Shown here: in pieces, positions 42,246-52,657 of the stretch
Numbering within the stretch: position 1 is the first letter of the stretch
Layout of the letters: the number at the start of each line of letters is the position of its first letter
Assembly (NCBI GenBank): GCA_038030265.1
Contig: CM075941.1
Location: forward strand, 4,898,001 to 4,962,000
Direction: 5' to 3'
Source: Corythucha ciliata
Taxonomy: Eukaryota > Arthropoda > Insecta > Hemiptera > Tingidae
DNA: 64,000 nt
The notes under the pieces: model-generated
Told to the model about the DNA's origin: nothing
The model's database searches: none
Seen by the model: the letters and a program-made list of their open reading frames with translations, nothing else
Made by a program: the position numbers and the translations under genes

Positions 42246-43740
42246 TTGCCTCATCATATATCGTAAAAACATGAAAATCCCCCCTCTTTTTTTTATTTAT
42301 TATTATTTTTTTTATCTTAAAGCTATTCGCGTGATAACGGGGGCGCAGGGCGGTCGTTCCCCCTCACCATTACTACGGTACGCTCAAGTTTGAAAGAGTT
42401 GTACCGTACCCCCTTAAAGGCTTTAGGGAGGGTACTGTCTTTGCAAAATTGGTTTTTCGAATGAGTAAAAACCGCGAAATTGGGTTCTTTTGAGATTCAA
42501 ATCCGCGAAATTTGGATTTTGAAAGAGCTCATCCCACAAAAATTATGTTTTATGTGCCAAATGGGTGAAATTGTGAGTTGATAACTTCATTTTTTTTAGA
42601 CAGGTTGCTTGCGTTTTATCCTTTTCCATCAAGAAAACTGCACTTTAACAGACTGCGCTTAGAATTTCCAGGCAAGTTTTATGTGGTAGTACGAAACCTG
42701 TCACTCCCACCCTTCAAACACCAATAACCCTAGTTTGCCACTAATAATTTTTTACTGCTAATTTAATTAAACTTAAAGGCTTTTAAAAAACTTGAATGAA
42801 CTTCTGAGCCACTAAACAAGACGAAGCCATTTTAATAGGTTGAAAAGGAATGGGTGTTAACAGGGTTGAGGGGGAGGGGAGGGGAGGGGCTATGAAGGAA
42901 TGAAAGGTGGTTTTGTTGTCTCATAATACAAGTATAATTGGCCCAACGTCGAGCCATCCTTTAAGCTGGCTCGAGGGCTTGAAATCTTGGCAGCAAGGGT
43001 GGTCTCCCTTTCGCATAGTTATTGGCTTTCTTGAAGCTGGTAGAACGAAATTTCAAGATGGAGGAAACAGTTCGCTAGAGTTTTTTTTTTTTTTTTTTTA
43101 AATAGAAAGAACCACGTGATATGGGTGAGGGATGCGAAGAGCAATAATTTTTTGTTAAAAGGTTAACACTCTGGGGGTCGAGAGGCTGGGTTGTAAAAAT
43201 TTTCCGTACAAGGAGAAAAGACATAAAGAAAGTAAAAGACCTATTTTCAATAGAATGCTACCGTGACATTCGTGATCCCATGAATATATAGACATTTTTT
43301 TTTTATCGGATAACTGCCGATGTTTATTCCATCCGTGTCAATACGTTTGTTCTCCACCCATAACCACAAACACGCGACATTTCATTATCTGATCTCTATA
43401 CCCGCCGATTGAGCAAGCCGTTTCTACAAAATACAATGAGTGGAGGGAGCGCAATTTAATACTTTAATGCCGATAATTGCACTATTTTGAGGATTTCAAA
43501 GTCATGGCTATTACCTCTTATACGTCTTTGCAGTACAAACCTGGCTAGGAGGTGTGGAGAAATCTCAGAATAGTAAGGTTCAGCTGCCAATCCAGGAGGA
43601 GCTTGGGAAATTGTATGTTTATGTTCCGCCTTACAAAAAATGGCTTGACAGACAATCACCGCTAAGAATAGCCAAACCATGGCTATTTCCGTAATTAAAA
43701 CGGTTGAACTGCCTGTAATCGCTCCCCAAAGTGGCTAAGC
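42246..43740. other. Mostly non-coding, with a short array D block
   Basis: 42440-42560 holds family D units (CCGCGAAATTGGGTTCTTTT, then CGCGAAATTTGGATTTTGA). 42870-42895 is a GGGGA repeat. A T18 run lies at 43081-43099. Apart from the weak candidate at 43515-43680, no gene is visible. Confidence 0.6.
43515..43680 (-). CDS. Weak candidate first exon of a secreted peptide
   Basis: On the minus strand the ATG at 43680 opens a hydrophobic start (MVWLFLAVIVCQAIFCKA) that looks like an 18-residue signal peptide. It continues with a hydrophilic stretch (SQAPPGLAAEPYYSEISPHL) and a basic segment (RFVLQRRIR). A donor-like AGAG/GTAATAG ends the exon at 43515; without splicing the frame runs to a stop at 43456. 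No family is recognised. The first few codons overlap the edge of an array C unit (AATAGCCAAACCATGGC on +), so the ATG could be chance. No downstream exon was found. Confidence 0.2.
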
Positions 43741-44420
43741 TGTCGATTTTTTGCAGCACTGAAAAATGGCTAAATCAACCATATACGACCGCCAAAAATG
43801 GCTCAACACTGACCATTCGCGCCTACTAAAAATGACGCACCATATTCGCATCCCAAAAATGGCTAAACTGTCGATTTTGTGCGTTGAAAAATGGCTTAAC
43901 TTACTATCGATTCACGTTATGAAAATGATGGAACTGACTTTACGAGCGTCAAATTCACGCTCTAAAACCTCTACTCTATTCACAGGCCTTAACAGGTGAT
44001 TCCTGGCATAAAAATGGCCGCAAAGTTGGCCATTCGTGCGTAGAAAATGGCTATATGTGCAATGCTGCTGCTGTAAAAATGGACCCCAAACTGCTTGGCA
44101 ATTCCAGTTTTAAAACGGCAAAACTGACCACTCGGACCCTGAAAGGGCAAAACTGACGATTCTTCCCCTAAAAATATCGCCCTGGCTCATGTTCATTTCC
44201 TATATGAATGACCTGACAACTTTCACCTTTACGACTGGCAAAACTGTCTGTTGCATCCACAATGGCAAACTGAGTTCGTAATCTAGACTAAAAAGACGGA
44301 TTCATGAACCCTAAAAATATCACACGTCCACTAGAAATGACCATATACTGACAATTTGTGCACTAAAAATTGCCAAATTGCGGTTATTCACGCTCAAAAA
44401 TTGGTAAAACTGACTCTATC
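43740..44420 (-). repeat. Degenerate array C, inverted
   Basis: Units near 30 bp of the type AAAAATGGCTAAACTG then TCGATTTTGTGC, for example at 43766, 43796, 43855 and 44105-44165. It is the complement of the block at 11680. Confidence 0.85.
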
Positions 44421-44465
44421 GGGTACGGACACGAGATAAGAGTTGGGTTATATTACCTTTCCTGA

Positions 44466-44949
44466 TTACCCAACGATATATATAAAAGAACTGGGGGGTG
44501 ATTCTGTAATTTTCAAAATTTACGTGTCGTAACTGGGAAGGAGGGGGAGAGGATTCACCCCGTTGCCTTGGTTTTTTCCACACATTTGTTAAGAATTTAT
44601 TATTTTTTCTTCGAGACCACTTATTCTCGCGTGAAAATTCCGCAGTTTAATTCTATAGGTATCGTAAAAACCATGCCAACGAGGTACCTCCCCTCACCCT
44701 TCTTCCATTTTACGACACATAAACTTTTAAATTTACAGAATAACCCCCCTGGATTGCTCATCACTGCTGATAATAGCTATCAAATAAGCTCCCATAGTGG
44801 ATGGGAGGGGTGGAGTTTCAAAATAAGTGCCATATTGCCATAACTACACAAGGAGAGGGACAAGGTGATTGTTTACCAGAGGACGACCTGCCCCCTACAC
44901 GCCCCTCCAGTCTTCTGTGAGCAATCCAGGTTTATATATCGTTGGGTTG
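44466..44949. mobile_element. Possible inverted-repeat element
   Basis: ACCCAACGATATATATAAA at 44468 is mirrored by TTTATATATCGTTGGGTT at 44931-44948; a second short inverted pair (GGATTGCTCA at 44752, GAGCAATCC at 44920) lies inside. No transposase. It abuts gypsy IV. The assignment is uncertain. Confidence 0.35.
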
Positions 44950-44970
44950 CACGGACTCCACATACGCATA

Positions 44971-45388
44971 TCACATGGTTTGCTTAATAAACTGAACTAA
45001 CTGAAGTGAACACACGATACGATTTACGAGGAGAAATCTGTTCAATTTCATATTCAGAGTTCCCGGTTCCCCAGCCATTCGCTTGAGGACTGACTTGAGT
45101 GTTTGGACATATCTTTCCGCTTGCCCGTTCGATAAGAGATGGTAGGGTGCGGTCAGCATGTGTTTGATACCGTTTCGATTTGAGAAAATTTTCAAACTCA
45201 TGTGATGTGAATCCACTTCCATTGTCGGTTACTACTGTGAGAGGTAAACCAAATCGAGCCAAGAGATCCCTGAGGGGTTGTATTGTCGCATCCGTTGATG
45301 TTGAGTTCGTTATTTGTATTTCCAACCACTTTGAGTGTGCATCAACAACAACCAAAAAGTATTTTCCCAAGAATGGACCTGCGTCCAT
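44971..45388 (-). pseudogene. Gypsy IV integrase core fragment
   Basis: Starts MDAGPFLGKYFLVVVDAHSK (first catalytic Asp at the second residue), then WLEIQITNST and LTVVTDNGSGFTSHEFENFL (second Asp). In another frame (44971-45222) it continues MLTAPYHLLSNGQAERYVQT (Glu) and LKSVLKRMAG. A one-base frame change lies near 45180. The C-terminal domain is missing beyond 44971. Confidence 0.85.
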
Positions 45389-45475
45389 TGCTAGGATAAG
45401 TGGGAGTTCCCCGTCGTATTTTATGAGTACGTTATCGGATGTTATTATTGTTATTTCTTGTTTGACAGCTAGAAA

Positions 45476-45766
45476 TTATTTTTCGCAGGCATCTGTCCAA
45501 CGGCATTTTGTTCTGGTTTTTAACAGATCGAAGAGTGGTTTGAGAGTACCAGAGAGATTTTTTATGAATCGTGAGTAGTATATGACCAGACCGATCCAAC
45601 TTCTAACTTGATCCGCATTCGTTGGACGTGGGGCTTCCAGGACTGCTTGAATTTTATTTTGTGCTTTACTTTGTCCTTTGTTTGATATGACAAATCCCAA
45701 GTATTTTACTGAACTCTTGAAGAATGAGCATTTATTCTTGTTTAAACGTAAATTATTTTGATTCAA
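45476..45766 (-). pseudogene. Gypsy IV RT C-terminal fragment
   Basis: The frame reads NNLRLNKNKCSFFKSSVKYL, then GFVISNKGQSK, PRPTNADQVRSWIGLVIYYS and RFIKNLSGTLKPLFDLLKT. This is the connection between the RT thumb and RNase H in Ty3 pol. The catalytic part upstream is deleted, and the RNase H downstream is lost after about 45480. Confidence 0.85.
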
Positions 45767-45771
45767 GCCTA

Positions 45772-46344
45772 TTATTCATTGATGCCTGACACGAATTGCT
45801 GTCTTAAATGAGTGTTAGCTGTCGATGATTTGCAGTTTGGGCACGTAAATTTGCAGTTTTTACTCAATTTTTTTAATGTTTCGATATAATCCGGCAAAGT
45901 TTCCCCGTCCATTTGAATTCTTTTTGAAAACCGATGTTGTTCAGCGATGATACTTGGTTTGGGTTCCAGGATTTCACCGATTCTTTCAATTGTTTCCACG
46001 TAAGAAAATTCTTTCGGGCTTATTGGGCTAATTGCTTGGTAGTACTTTTGATATGTCTTGGTCCCCATGTAATGCAGCAACAATCGTTTTTTCTTTTCGT
46101 CCAAAGTATCGTAATTTATATCAATCATTTCAAAATAATTTTCTAATCTGTCAATGAACATGTCCCAGGGTTCGTTGGAGGGATCAAAGTTCTCAAATCC
46201 GACTTGAAGACTAGTTTTTTTATTTTCATCATCCAATTTACTTTTCTGTGGTGATTCCGGTGTTTCCTGTTCGATTGACGAGTGTGGTGGAGGAGATTTC
46301 TGTCTTGCTCTCGTTCTCCCATTCTTTTTTCCAGTCGTCGCCAT
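45772..46344 (-). pseudogene. Gypsy IV gag
   Basis: A 190-codon open frame with a complete start: a basic N-terminus (MATTGKKNGRTRARQKS), then a capsid-type domain with PWDMFIDRLENYF, KKKRLLLHYMGTKTY, PKPSIIAEQHRFSKRIQMDG and ETLPDYIETLKKLSKNCKF. This is the gag pattern common in arthropod Ty3 elements. It ends at the stop (45772) at the edge of the internal deletion, before any zinc knuckle. It would assemble the particle; here it is a remnant. Confidence 0.85.
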
Positions 46345-46494
46345 TTGACGTATTTAAAGAATGAGTCGCGAAAAAGTAGTTTTATTTTTTCAAATAAAAT
46401 TGATGATTTTTTTAAGTAGAATAATAATAAAATGGAGAATCTCAATAGGTACTCGTAGACACTTACAGTCCATCCAATGTAAGGAACGTAGCGT
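46345..46494. other. Gypsy IV upstream sequence
   Basis: The sequence before gag on the minus strand. A leader or LTR part is likely, but no boundary is visible. Confidence 0.35.
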
Positions 46495-46735
46495 ATCCCA
46501 GGTAGCAGACGAACGTTCACGGAATGTTTGGGGAACGTTATAACATTACAAGAAATTAATGTTACACAAATGTGAAAATGTCGCTCCTACAAAATGTTCT
46601 AATAACGTTGTACGAACGTTTTGGTAACATTAGATCTGATCATTCCCATAATGTTAATAGAACGTCACATGAACGTTTCGGATATATTAGTTCAGATTAT
46701 TCTCATAACGTTTCACGAATGTTCAGCTCACGCAC
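46495..46735. repeat. AACGTT-rich repeat element
   Basis: Many copies of GAACGTT, AACGTTAT and AATGTTA within 240 bp, many of them self-complementary. Partly tandem: GAACGTTTTGGTAACATTAG and GAACGTTTCGGATATATTAG start about 57 bp apart. It is probably a short MITE-like repeat. Confidence 0.6.
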
Positions 46736-47218
46736 CCCCCCTCCCACCAATTTCTGTAATATTTGCAGTATATCGTTAGGCTCGAAATAAAAGGAAATCG
46801 CATTCATAACTTTAATAAAATAATATAATAATTAATAGAGAAACTTGCGAGAACCAAGATAATCACTTAATTTTTCCCCCTGAAAGGGGAGAATCTCAGG
46901 AATTCCGCCACCTCCTTATCAATTTTTTGGCCGTCAGCCTTTTCATGGCAAACCAAAACAGTACCTTGATTGTAACGCAGATAAACATTAGTTAAGCAAT
47001 CAGAATTTTGTAGAATAATTCATTTCAAATAGGTACCTCTGACTGCCTCGTACATACAAAAGGCCGCTTGGCCTCCTTGTCTTTTTTTTTTTTTTTCTAC
47101 CCCTAAAACTGAACAACGACCCAAGCGGTCTTGTAATTAATCTCCCACGATCGCAAAAGCTATCTTAATGCAGGGATATAATAATATCGGTCGAAAAAAA
47201 AAAAAATTGAAAATAATA
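46736..47218. other. Non-coding, nothing recognised
   Basis: A/T-rich, with a T16-17 run (about 47080-47096) and an A run (about 47195-47206). Confidence 0.5.
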
Positions 47219-47583
47219 GGTTTGTTCGTTTGTTGTTTAGTGTAGTGTTGCAGGTGTAGTTCGAGCAGTCCGGGATTAACGTCATTTCTTCAAAGCAAAC
47301 GAACGCTTTTCGTGCAAATGGCTAACCTTACGGTAACAAAAACGTTGCCTTTATGATTTATTTCCGCTTCTCAGAAGGAAATGATTGACGAAAGGTAATT
47401 ATTGAGCAGGTTATAACATTTCGAGCAGCAAGCTCCTCCTAATTTTTCAGTGTGGATAGTGCTGCACTGAACAGTCCGAGATTTGACAAACGAACGCTTT
47501 CAGTGTAGTTCGGGATTACAAAAGAACGCTTTTCGGACTGTTCGTGCAGTCCAGAGCAGCTCCGGACGACAAACGAACAAACC
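47219..47583. mobile_element. MITE, 365 bp, TA-flanked
   Basis: Ends GGTTTGTTCGTTTGT and its complement ACAAACGAACAAACC, with TA on both sides (47217-47218; 47584-47585). Internal subterminal copies of AACGAACGCTTT (47299, 47483) occur. The TA target suggests Tc1/mariner-type mobilisation. No ORF. Confidence 0.8.
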
Positions 47584-47870
47584 TAATATCTCCGTTCGTT
47601 TGACAGTCCTGGGGCCGTAGTTAGAGTTGTTGAAAAAAACCCATATATGAAGTGGTTTTATATAACATTAAGTAGTTAACCATTAGAAAAAATCTGAATG
47701 GCAGGACTGGTTTTTAGTCCGGGAGTACTTCCGGGTCATTTGATCGCGTCTGGCATCTAATTAGAACGATTTTTATGATCTAGGAGATATCAATTATGTA
47801 AAGTCAGACCGGCGAGATTTGTTTTGTGAATGAACCAGCTCGGTGAAATTCCATTTATGAAGAAGCTCGA
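47584..47870. other. Spacer, nothing recognised
   Basis: Nothing supported. Confidence 0.5.
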
Positions 47871-48645
47871 ACCTTAAAAATCGGACTCTTTGTGTGGGCC
47901 AAACCCACGAAATGGTTTTTTTTGCATGTCAATCCCTCGGAATAGGGTTTAACGGGCCAACCGTGTGAAATTTGCCAGACCCGTGGCACAATGACTGACA
48001 TTGCCCTTCAAAACGAGAGAAATTGGGTTACCGAATCCGTGAAACTGGAACTTCGAAAGAGCCAAACCCCGTGGAATTGCTTTATGAAGTCTCAAAAAGG
48101 AGAAATGACCTGTTTGAACCCCGTGAAAATTGACTTTTTGAGTCAGAGAAATTTAATTTTTGCGCATGTTCAAAAACTGTGAAATTGGCTTTTTTGAATG
48201 CCAAGTCTACAAAACTTCAAAAGACCGTACCCTAGAAATTGGCTTATTGACGCAGTCCTGTAAAATTGGCTTTTTGGGTAAGCGAAACCAGCAAAAATTG
48301 GTATTGTGAGATCAATATACACAAAATTTGGGCGTTGAAAGCTTCAAACCCTCAAAATTGGACTTTCTAAAGCGCCAAATCCCCGAAATGTGGATTTGAA
48401 GCCAGTGAAAACCCAAGTTCTAGCCATCGGTGTGAACAAGAGCACGAAGAAGAGGAAGGTGACTCAGGAATCGACTGTTTCGTCTCCCAGGTGGGCTTTT
48501 TGGGAGAGCGAAGCCCGTGAAATTGGGTTCTGCGATAATCAAATCGGTAACATTTGGGTTTTAGTAGTACGGCTATAACCCCGTGAAAATGATTTTTTAA
48601 AGTGCCAAATTGAAATTTGGGTTTAAACAAGTAGTGAAAAAGCAT
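47870..48645 (+). repeat. Degenerate array D, main block
   Basis: About 25 units near 30 bp long: CCCGTGAAATTGGCTTTTT, then GAG.GCCAAA. Clear examples are at 48090, 48170, 48255 and 48500-48540. The ORFs here (for example 48367-48645) are by-products. Confidence 0.8.
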
Positions 48646-48825
48646 TTCGGGGCCTCTAATGCACCGAAAAAGGGGCGAAGAGGACAGAGCGCCGAATAAT
48701 GGAACGTTTAATGGAACGAATAATGGAGTGTTTTAGGTTGATAAGGTGTGAAAGTAGCAATAATATGTAGTAGTCAGCAGGGAAACGATTTTTTTTCACG
48801 ACCCTTCCTACGGAGGCATATTCAA
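48646..48825. other. Spacer, nothing recognised
   Basis: Short A/T-rich DNA with repeated AATGGAACG and AATAATGGA. Confidence 0.5.
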
Positions 48826-48829
48826 GTGA

Positions 48830-49260
48830 AAATCACTACCTAACTCACTTTTAAAATTGAGAAAAGTCGCTATACTTGGTGTCTGAAATTGAGAAAAAGC
48901 GTTCTTTGTTGGGGCAAAATTGAGAAAGACGGTAATTCGCGGCCAAAATTGAGATAAAGCTCTACAATTTGCGGTTGAAAATGAGAAAAAGCGCTAGTTC
49001 GTGGCTGAAATTTGAGAAAAAGCGCTCATACACGAATAAAATTGCAAAAAAAAAAACGCTGATTCGCGGATGAAATTGAGAACAAACGCAAATTCCCAGC
49101 TTAAATTGAGGTAAAGCGCTGCGATTTGCAGCTGTAAAAGTTTAGAAAAAGTGCTAATTGATAGGTGAAGTTGAGAAAACTTCAATTCGCCGCTTTTTAA
49201 AGCAACTTTGCGGGTGAAACGCTACTGCGTGGGTAAAAATTAGAGTAAAATATCAGTTGA
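48830..49260 (-). repeat. Degenerate array A, inverted block
   Basis: Units AAAATTGAGAAAAAGCGCT with TTCGCGGC parts, minus orientation, about 30 bp apart. Confidence 0.85.
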
Positions 49261-49494
49261 GATAATCCAGCCATTGCTTATTACACTTATAAGGCTGCGG
49301 CGAGCTGTGACGCGGCACACTCGGCTTCGTGTTGGGCTTAAAATAGTGAAAAACAATAATTTTCGCGGATCAACAAGAAAAAAACTGCGAATTCATGGCT
49401 AAAATGGAGTCGAAACTGTCGCAATATGGCGAAAGCTTCCACCTGGGTCATTCCCCTTTCCCTATTGTAACACCAAGAGGTAATACAAAACAGT
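49261..49494. other. Spacer with array A traces
   Basis: Two or three diverged units (about 49340-49415) and no gene. Confidence 0.45.
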
Positions 49495-49695
49495 AAAATT
49501 TGTCGTTCAAAACGGTCAATTTAGTCCTGAAACCAGTCAATTCCGTCCTCGAAACCTTTAATTTTGTCGATTTTGTCCTTGGTCATTTCGTTCCGGGAAC
49601 TGTCAATGACTTTTGTCCCGGAGACAGTCCATTTCGTTGGAGAAACTGTCAATTTCGTCGTGGAAACTGTCAATTTCGTCCTATAAACTGATGAG
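49495..49695 (+). repeat. Degenerate array F, period near 21 bp
   Basis: Eight to nine units of the type AAACTGTCAATTTCGTCC. The ORFs on both strands (49500-49691, 49521-49739) are open only because the period is a multiple of three. Confidence 0.8.
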
Positions 49696-50267
49696 ATCAT
49701 TATGGTTTTTCTACACTGGTGCAGCACTAACAAACACATGAAACGTGCCTAATCTAATGTCTACTAAGCCGTCTTCACGTGCAAGCGTTTTGTTTTTACG
49801 TTTTCAAGGATTTTCCGGATTTTACCCGTTTTGGGAACATTGACGGTGTCGAACCGTGAGGTATAAATTACCAATTATGGTCAGGTCAACAAATTTTTTT
49901 GTGTTAAAGATGGGACTTCCGGTTTTGTATTTTTTATTTCTATTGTTTTTCTAGCCCGAGGAAACTTGGAGCTTACTATGAAAAGTGCATCTCGTCTACA
50001 ACAAAAGTGAATTTTATCCTTTTACCAATCCCGCACCACTACCGCTCTCAAGTTGTCCTCAGATATCGCCCCCCCCCCCTACGGCTGATTCAGTAGATAC
50101 GGTTGGACGGGTAGAGCTACCACGGGAGACAATTAATGCTAAGAGTACAACCCTGCGGTTTAAATGAATGGTTTGTACACTCAGGGAGTTGCACGGGCGA
50201 AAAAAACCTCAGATATATACCTTTGTCACCTCTCCTTTAATCTTATTCACTCTCTCTTTCTCACCCC
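49696..50267. other. Non-coding, nothing recognised
   Basis: Precedes the second copy of the duplication. Whether this matches sequence left of the window could not be tested. Confidence 0.5.
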
Positions 50268-51650
50268 CGTCCCCCCCCCTCTTGCGATAGAAGCGTGAAA
50301 AACGTCTTGCCTCGCGAGAGGCGCTTCGTATAATAAGAATAAAACGATTTCTCCTTCTAAACCCTTTTTGGTGGCACTCTAGGCTTATAGCAAAGGGCAA
50401 GGTGTGGTAATAAGAGGAATGGGATGGAGGGCTTTTAAAAATAAGAGTAGAAAAATAAAAACTATAATGAATTGTCTTGTTCTACAATTCTAAGAAAAGA
50501 AGAACTCGGTAGCTGTCGACCCCCAATGGAGCTACGCCCCCGGTGTTCCAGGAGTTTATGTTTGTTTTGTTTTATATTTAACGGGAGTCTCAATCTGCAC
50601 AAACGCGCTTTTTTTTTTCTATCTCATTCAGTGAATCAATCCACCGGATACTTTCTTGTGAAATGGTGCAACATCAAGCTCGCGCCCGTTTGCAAAAGAG
50701 CGTCATTTGCATATCGGGGATTTTTTTTTTTTTTTCAGCCGCATTCACTTCGCGAGAATTTACGCGATCAACGTTTTTACTTGTCGTACCAACGTATACC
50801 TTCGTACCTATACAGATAAGAAGTGGACTCCTTAGAAGAAGTGAATTTTAGGATGAGGGGGGGGGTAAGAAAAAGGTCGCATATTTCTAGTTAATTAACC
50901 CAAAATGCAATATACATTAACTCGTATATAAAAATAATGCGAATCACCAGACCAGATTTGCCCCTTATCTTAAGGATACTGTCCTCGAAAGTGAGGTACT
51001 AGTTTATATTCAGAGATATCATTTAATATTTCCTTAGGTGAGACACATTTTAGGCAAATATGAGTGTAAACGTCTCTCTCCATCTCAGTGCTGTGTACCT
51101 TTTGTAAATTATCGCTTGGTAGCATTTTTTACTTTGAGTTTCTACATTTATGACGCGGGATGCGGATGACCCCACGGCTGTATTTCTGGGATGGTATACA
51201 TATATTATAATCGCATTTTTCAGTTTCCTCCGAAAATCCCTAACAACTTGACATTGTTTCTGGGTCAAGGAATGAAAAGATTCCCGTTTGTTAATGACAT
51301 TAATAGCCAATTTCTATATATCCCTCTGTTAAGGCAATCATTCAATTAGTTCAGTACAAAACGAGCTTTTTTGGACTCGAAAGAAATCCCCTAATTCGTC
51401 CTCCTCAAACCTTTTGTGGAAGTTCCTTACTTTTTCACGATCACGAGCAGGTCCTCTTTTGTCACGCCGACCAGTAAAAGATGACCACAAAGGGAGAAAG
51501 AAAATTATAACCCGCTTACAAATACAGCGGAACTTTTTACAAAATATATAATGTATATTAGACCGAATACAGAATGCAGAAGACCGAATGCGGTCACCTC
51601 ACCCGTTTATGTGTGTGTTTTTTTTTGCAATACCTGCAGCGTTGCCAAAC
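50268..51650. other. Non-coding stretch matching 1-1382
   Basis: Differs from copy 1 by scattered substitutions and homopolymer length changes. No gene. Confidence 0.6.
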
Positions 51651-52502
51651 TGACATTTGGCTTTTTTTCGTCAGTTCGAGCTCAAAATTCCGTCAAAATG
51701 TATTCCATCCCAGTAAAAAAAGTCCGCCAAATAAGTAATTACCAGTAGTGGGTGTGAGGGACAGGGGCGTAGCCAGCCCTTAATCCAGGGGTGGGCAGAA
51801 GATGTCGGATGTTCTAGAGACCCCTGCAAAAGAACTGGTTGTTCATTTAATCAGAAATAGGCGCATTCAATCGTCAAATTTTTCCCCGGCAAAATGAGTT
51901 TTTTCACAAAAAGGGTCGTAATCCACCAAAAACTAACACTATCGGTTTTAGCCTTCCATTCCCAATTTTCTGTTTAAAAACTGACATTGTTTTCCGCCTA
52001 ATTCGATACTCGTAAGGATTGGCACAAGGATTAGAAGCGGATTACCGACGACTTATTCATACATAGCGACGAATTAAAACATTTTCTCAATTAGCGTGAA
52101 TTAGCGCACTTTCTTCATTTTAGCTTCTAATTAGCGTTTTTTTTTTTCATTTTAGAAGCGGATCAGCCAGAATTTCGCAGATAGCGATGAACTAGCAATT
52201 TTTTTGCCGATGACTTCCCATTTAAACACGAATTAGCGCTTTTCCTCGGCTTAAGCAGTGTGAATTATAGCTTTGCCTTCACATTTTTTTATCTTCGAAT
52301 TAGTGCTTCTTCTTAAGTTTAGCAGCAAATTAGCAAAGGGCTTTCTCTCCATTTCAACAGCGAATTAACGCTTTTTTCCGTTAACAGCGAATTATAACGC
52401 AATTTCTCCATTTTCCAGCGCTGTTTCACAATTCGAGTGTTATCGAACAGAAAATGAAGTTGACCCATATGAGAAGAGGGGACCCATGTGAAAAAAAAAA
52501 GA
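51651..52502. mobile_element. Copy 2-specific segment: hAT-like left end and array A
   Basis: The left end CAGGGGCGTAGCCAGCCC begins at 51762 and resembles 10495-10760 for about 250 bp. From about 52050 to 52430 there is array A in + orientation (AATTAGCGCACTTTC, TTTTAGCTTCTAATTAGCG). No right terminus is seen before gypsy I begins at 52503. The segment replaces the copy 1 tRNA region. Confidence 0.65.
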
Positions 52503-52657
52503 GGATCATTATTCGTGATTCGTGAGACATAAAAAGACGAGAAATAAAAAAAAAGTTGATTCTTGAAGAGTTTGTCGTTAGAGAGTGAGAGTTTACAGTT
52601 CAGAAGTGGGATGTGGGCCTGCAGAAGAGATGTCTACGGGAAGAAGTTTCGACGAAA

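Larger units (their letters stand above)
44971..46344 (-). mobile_element. Ty3/gypsy retrotransposon IV (internally deleted)
   Basis: On the minus strand: gag (46344-45772), then directly the RT thumb (45766-45476), then directly the integrase core (45388-44971). Protease, most of RT, RNase H and the integrase zinc domain are missing. No LTR was identified. Confidence 0.8.

Noticed and set aside
45180..45578. 132-codon + strand ORF
   Set aside because: Antisense of gypsy IV integrase and RT pieces.
49500..49739. ORFs on both strands over array F
   Set aside because: They stay open because a 21-bp unit is a multiple of three; the peptide is simply the repeat.
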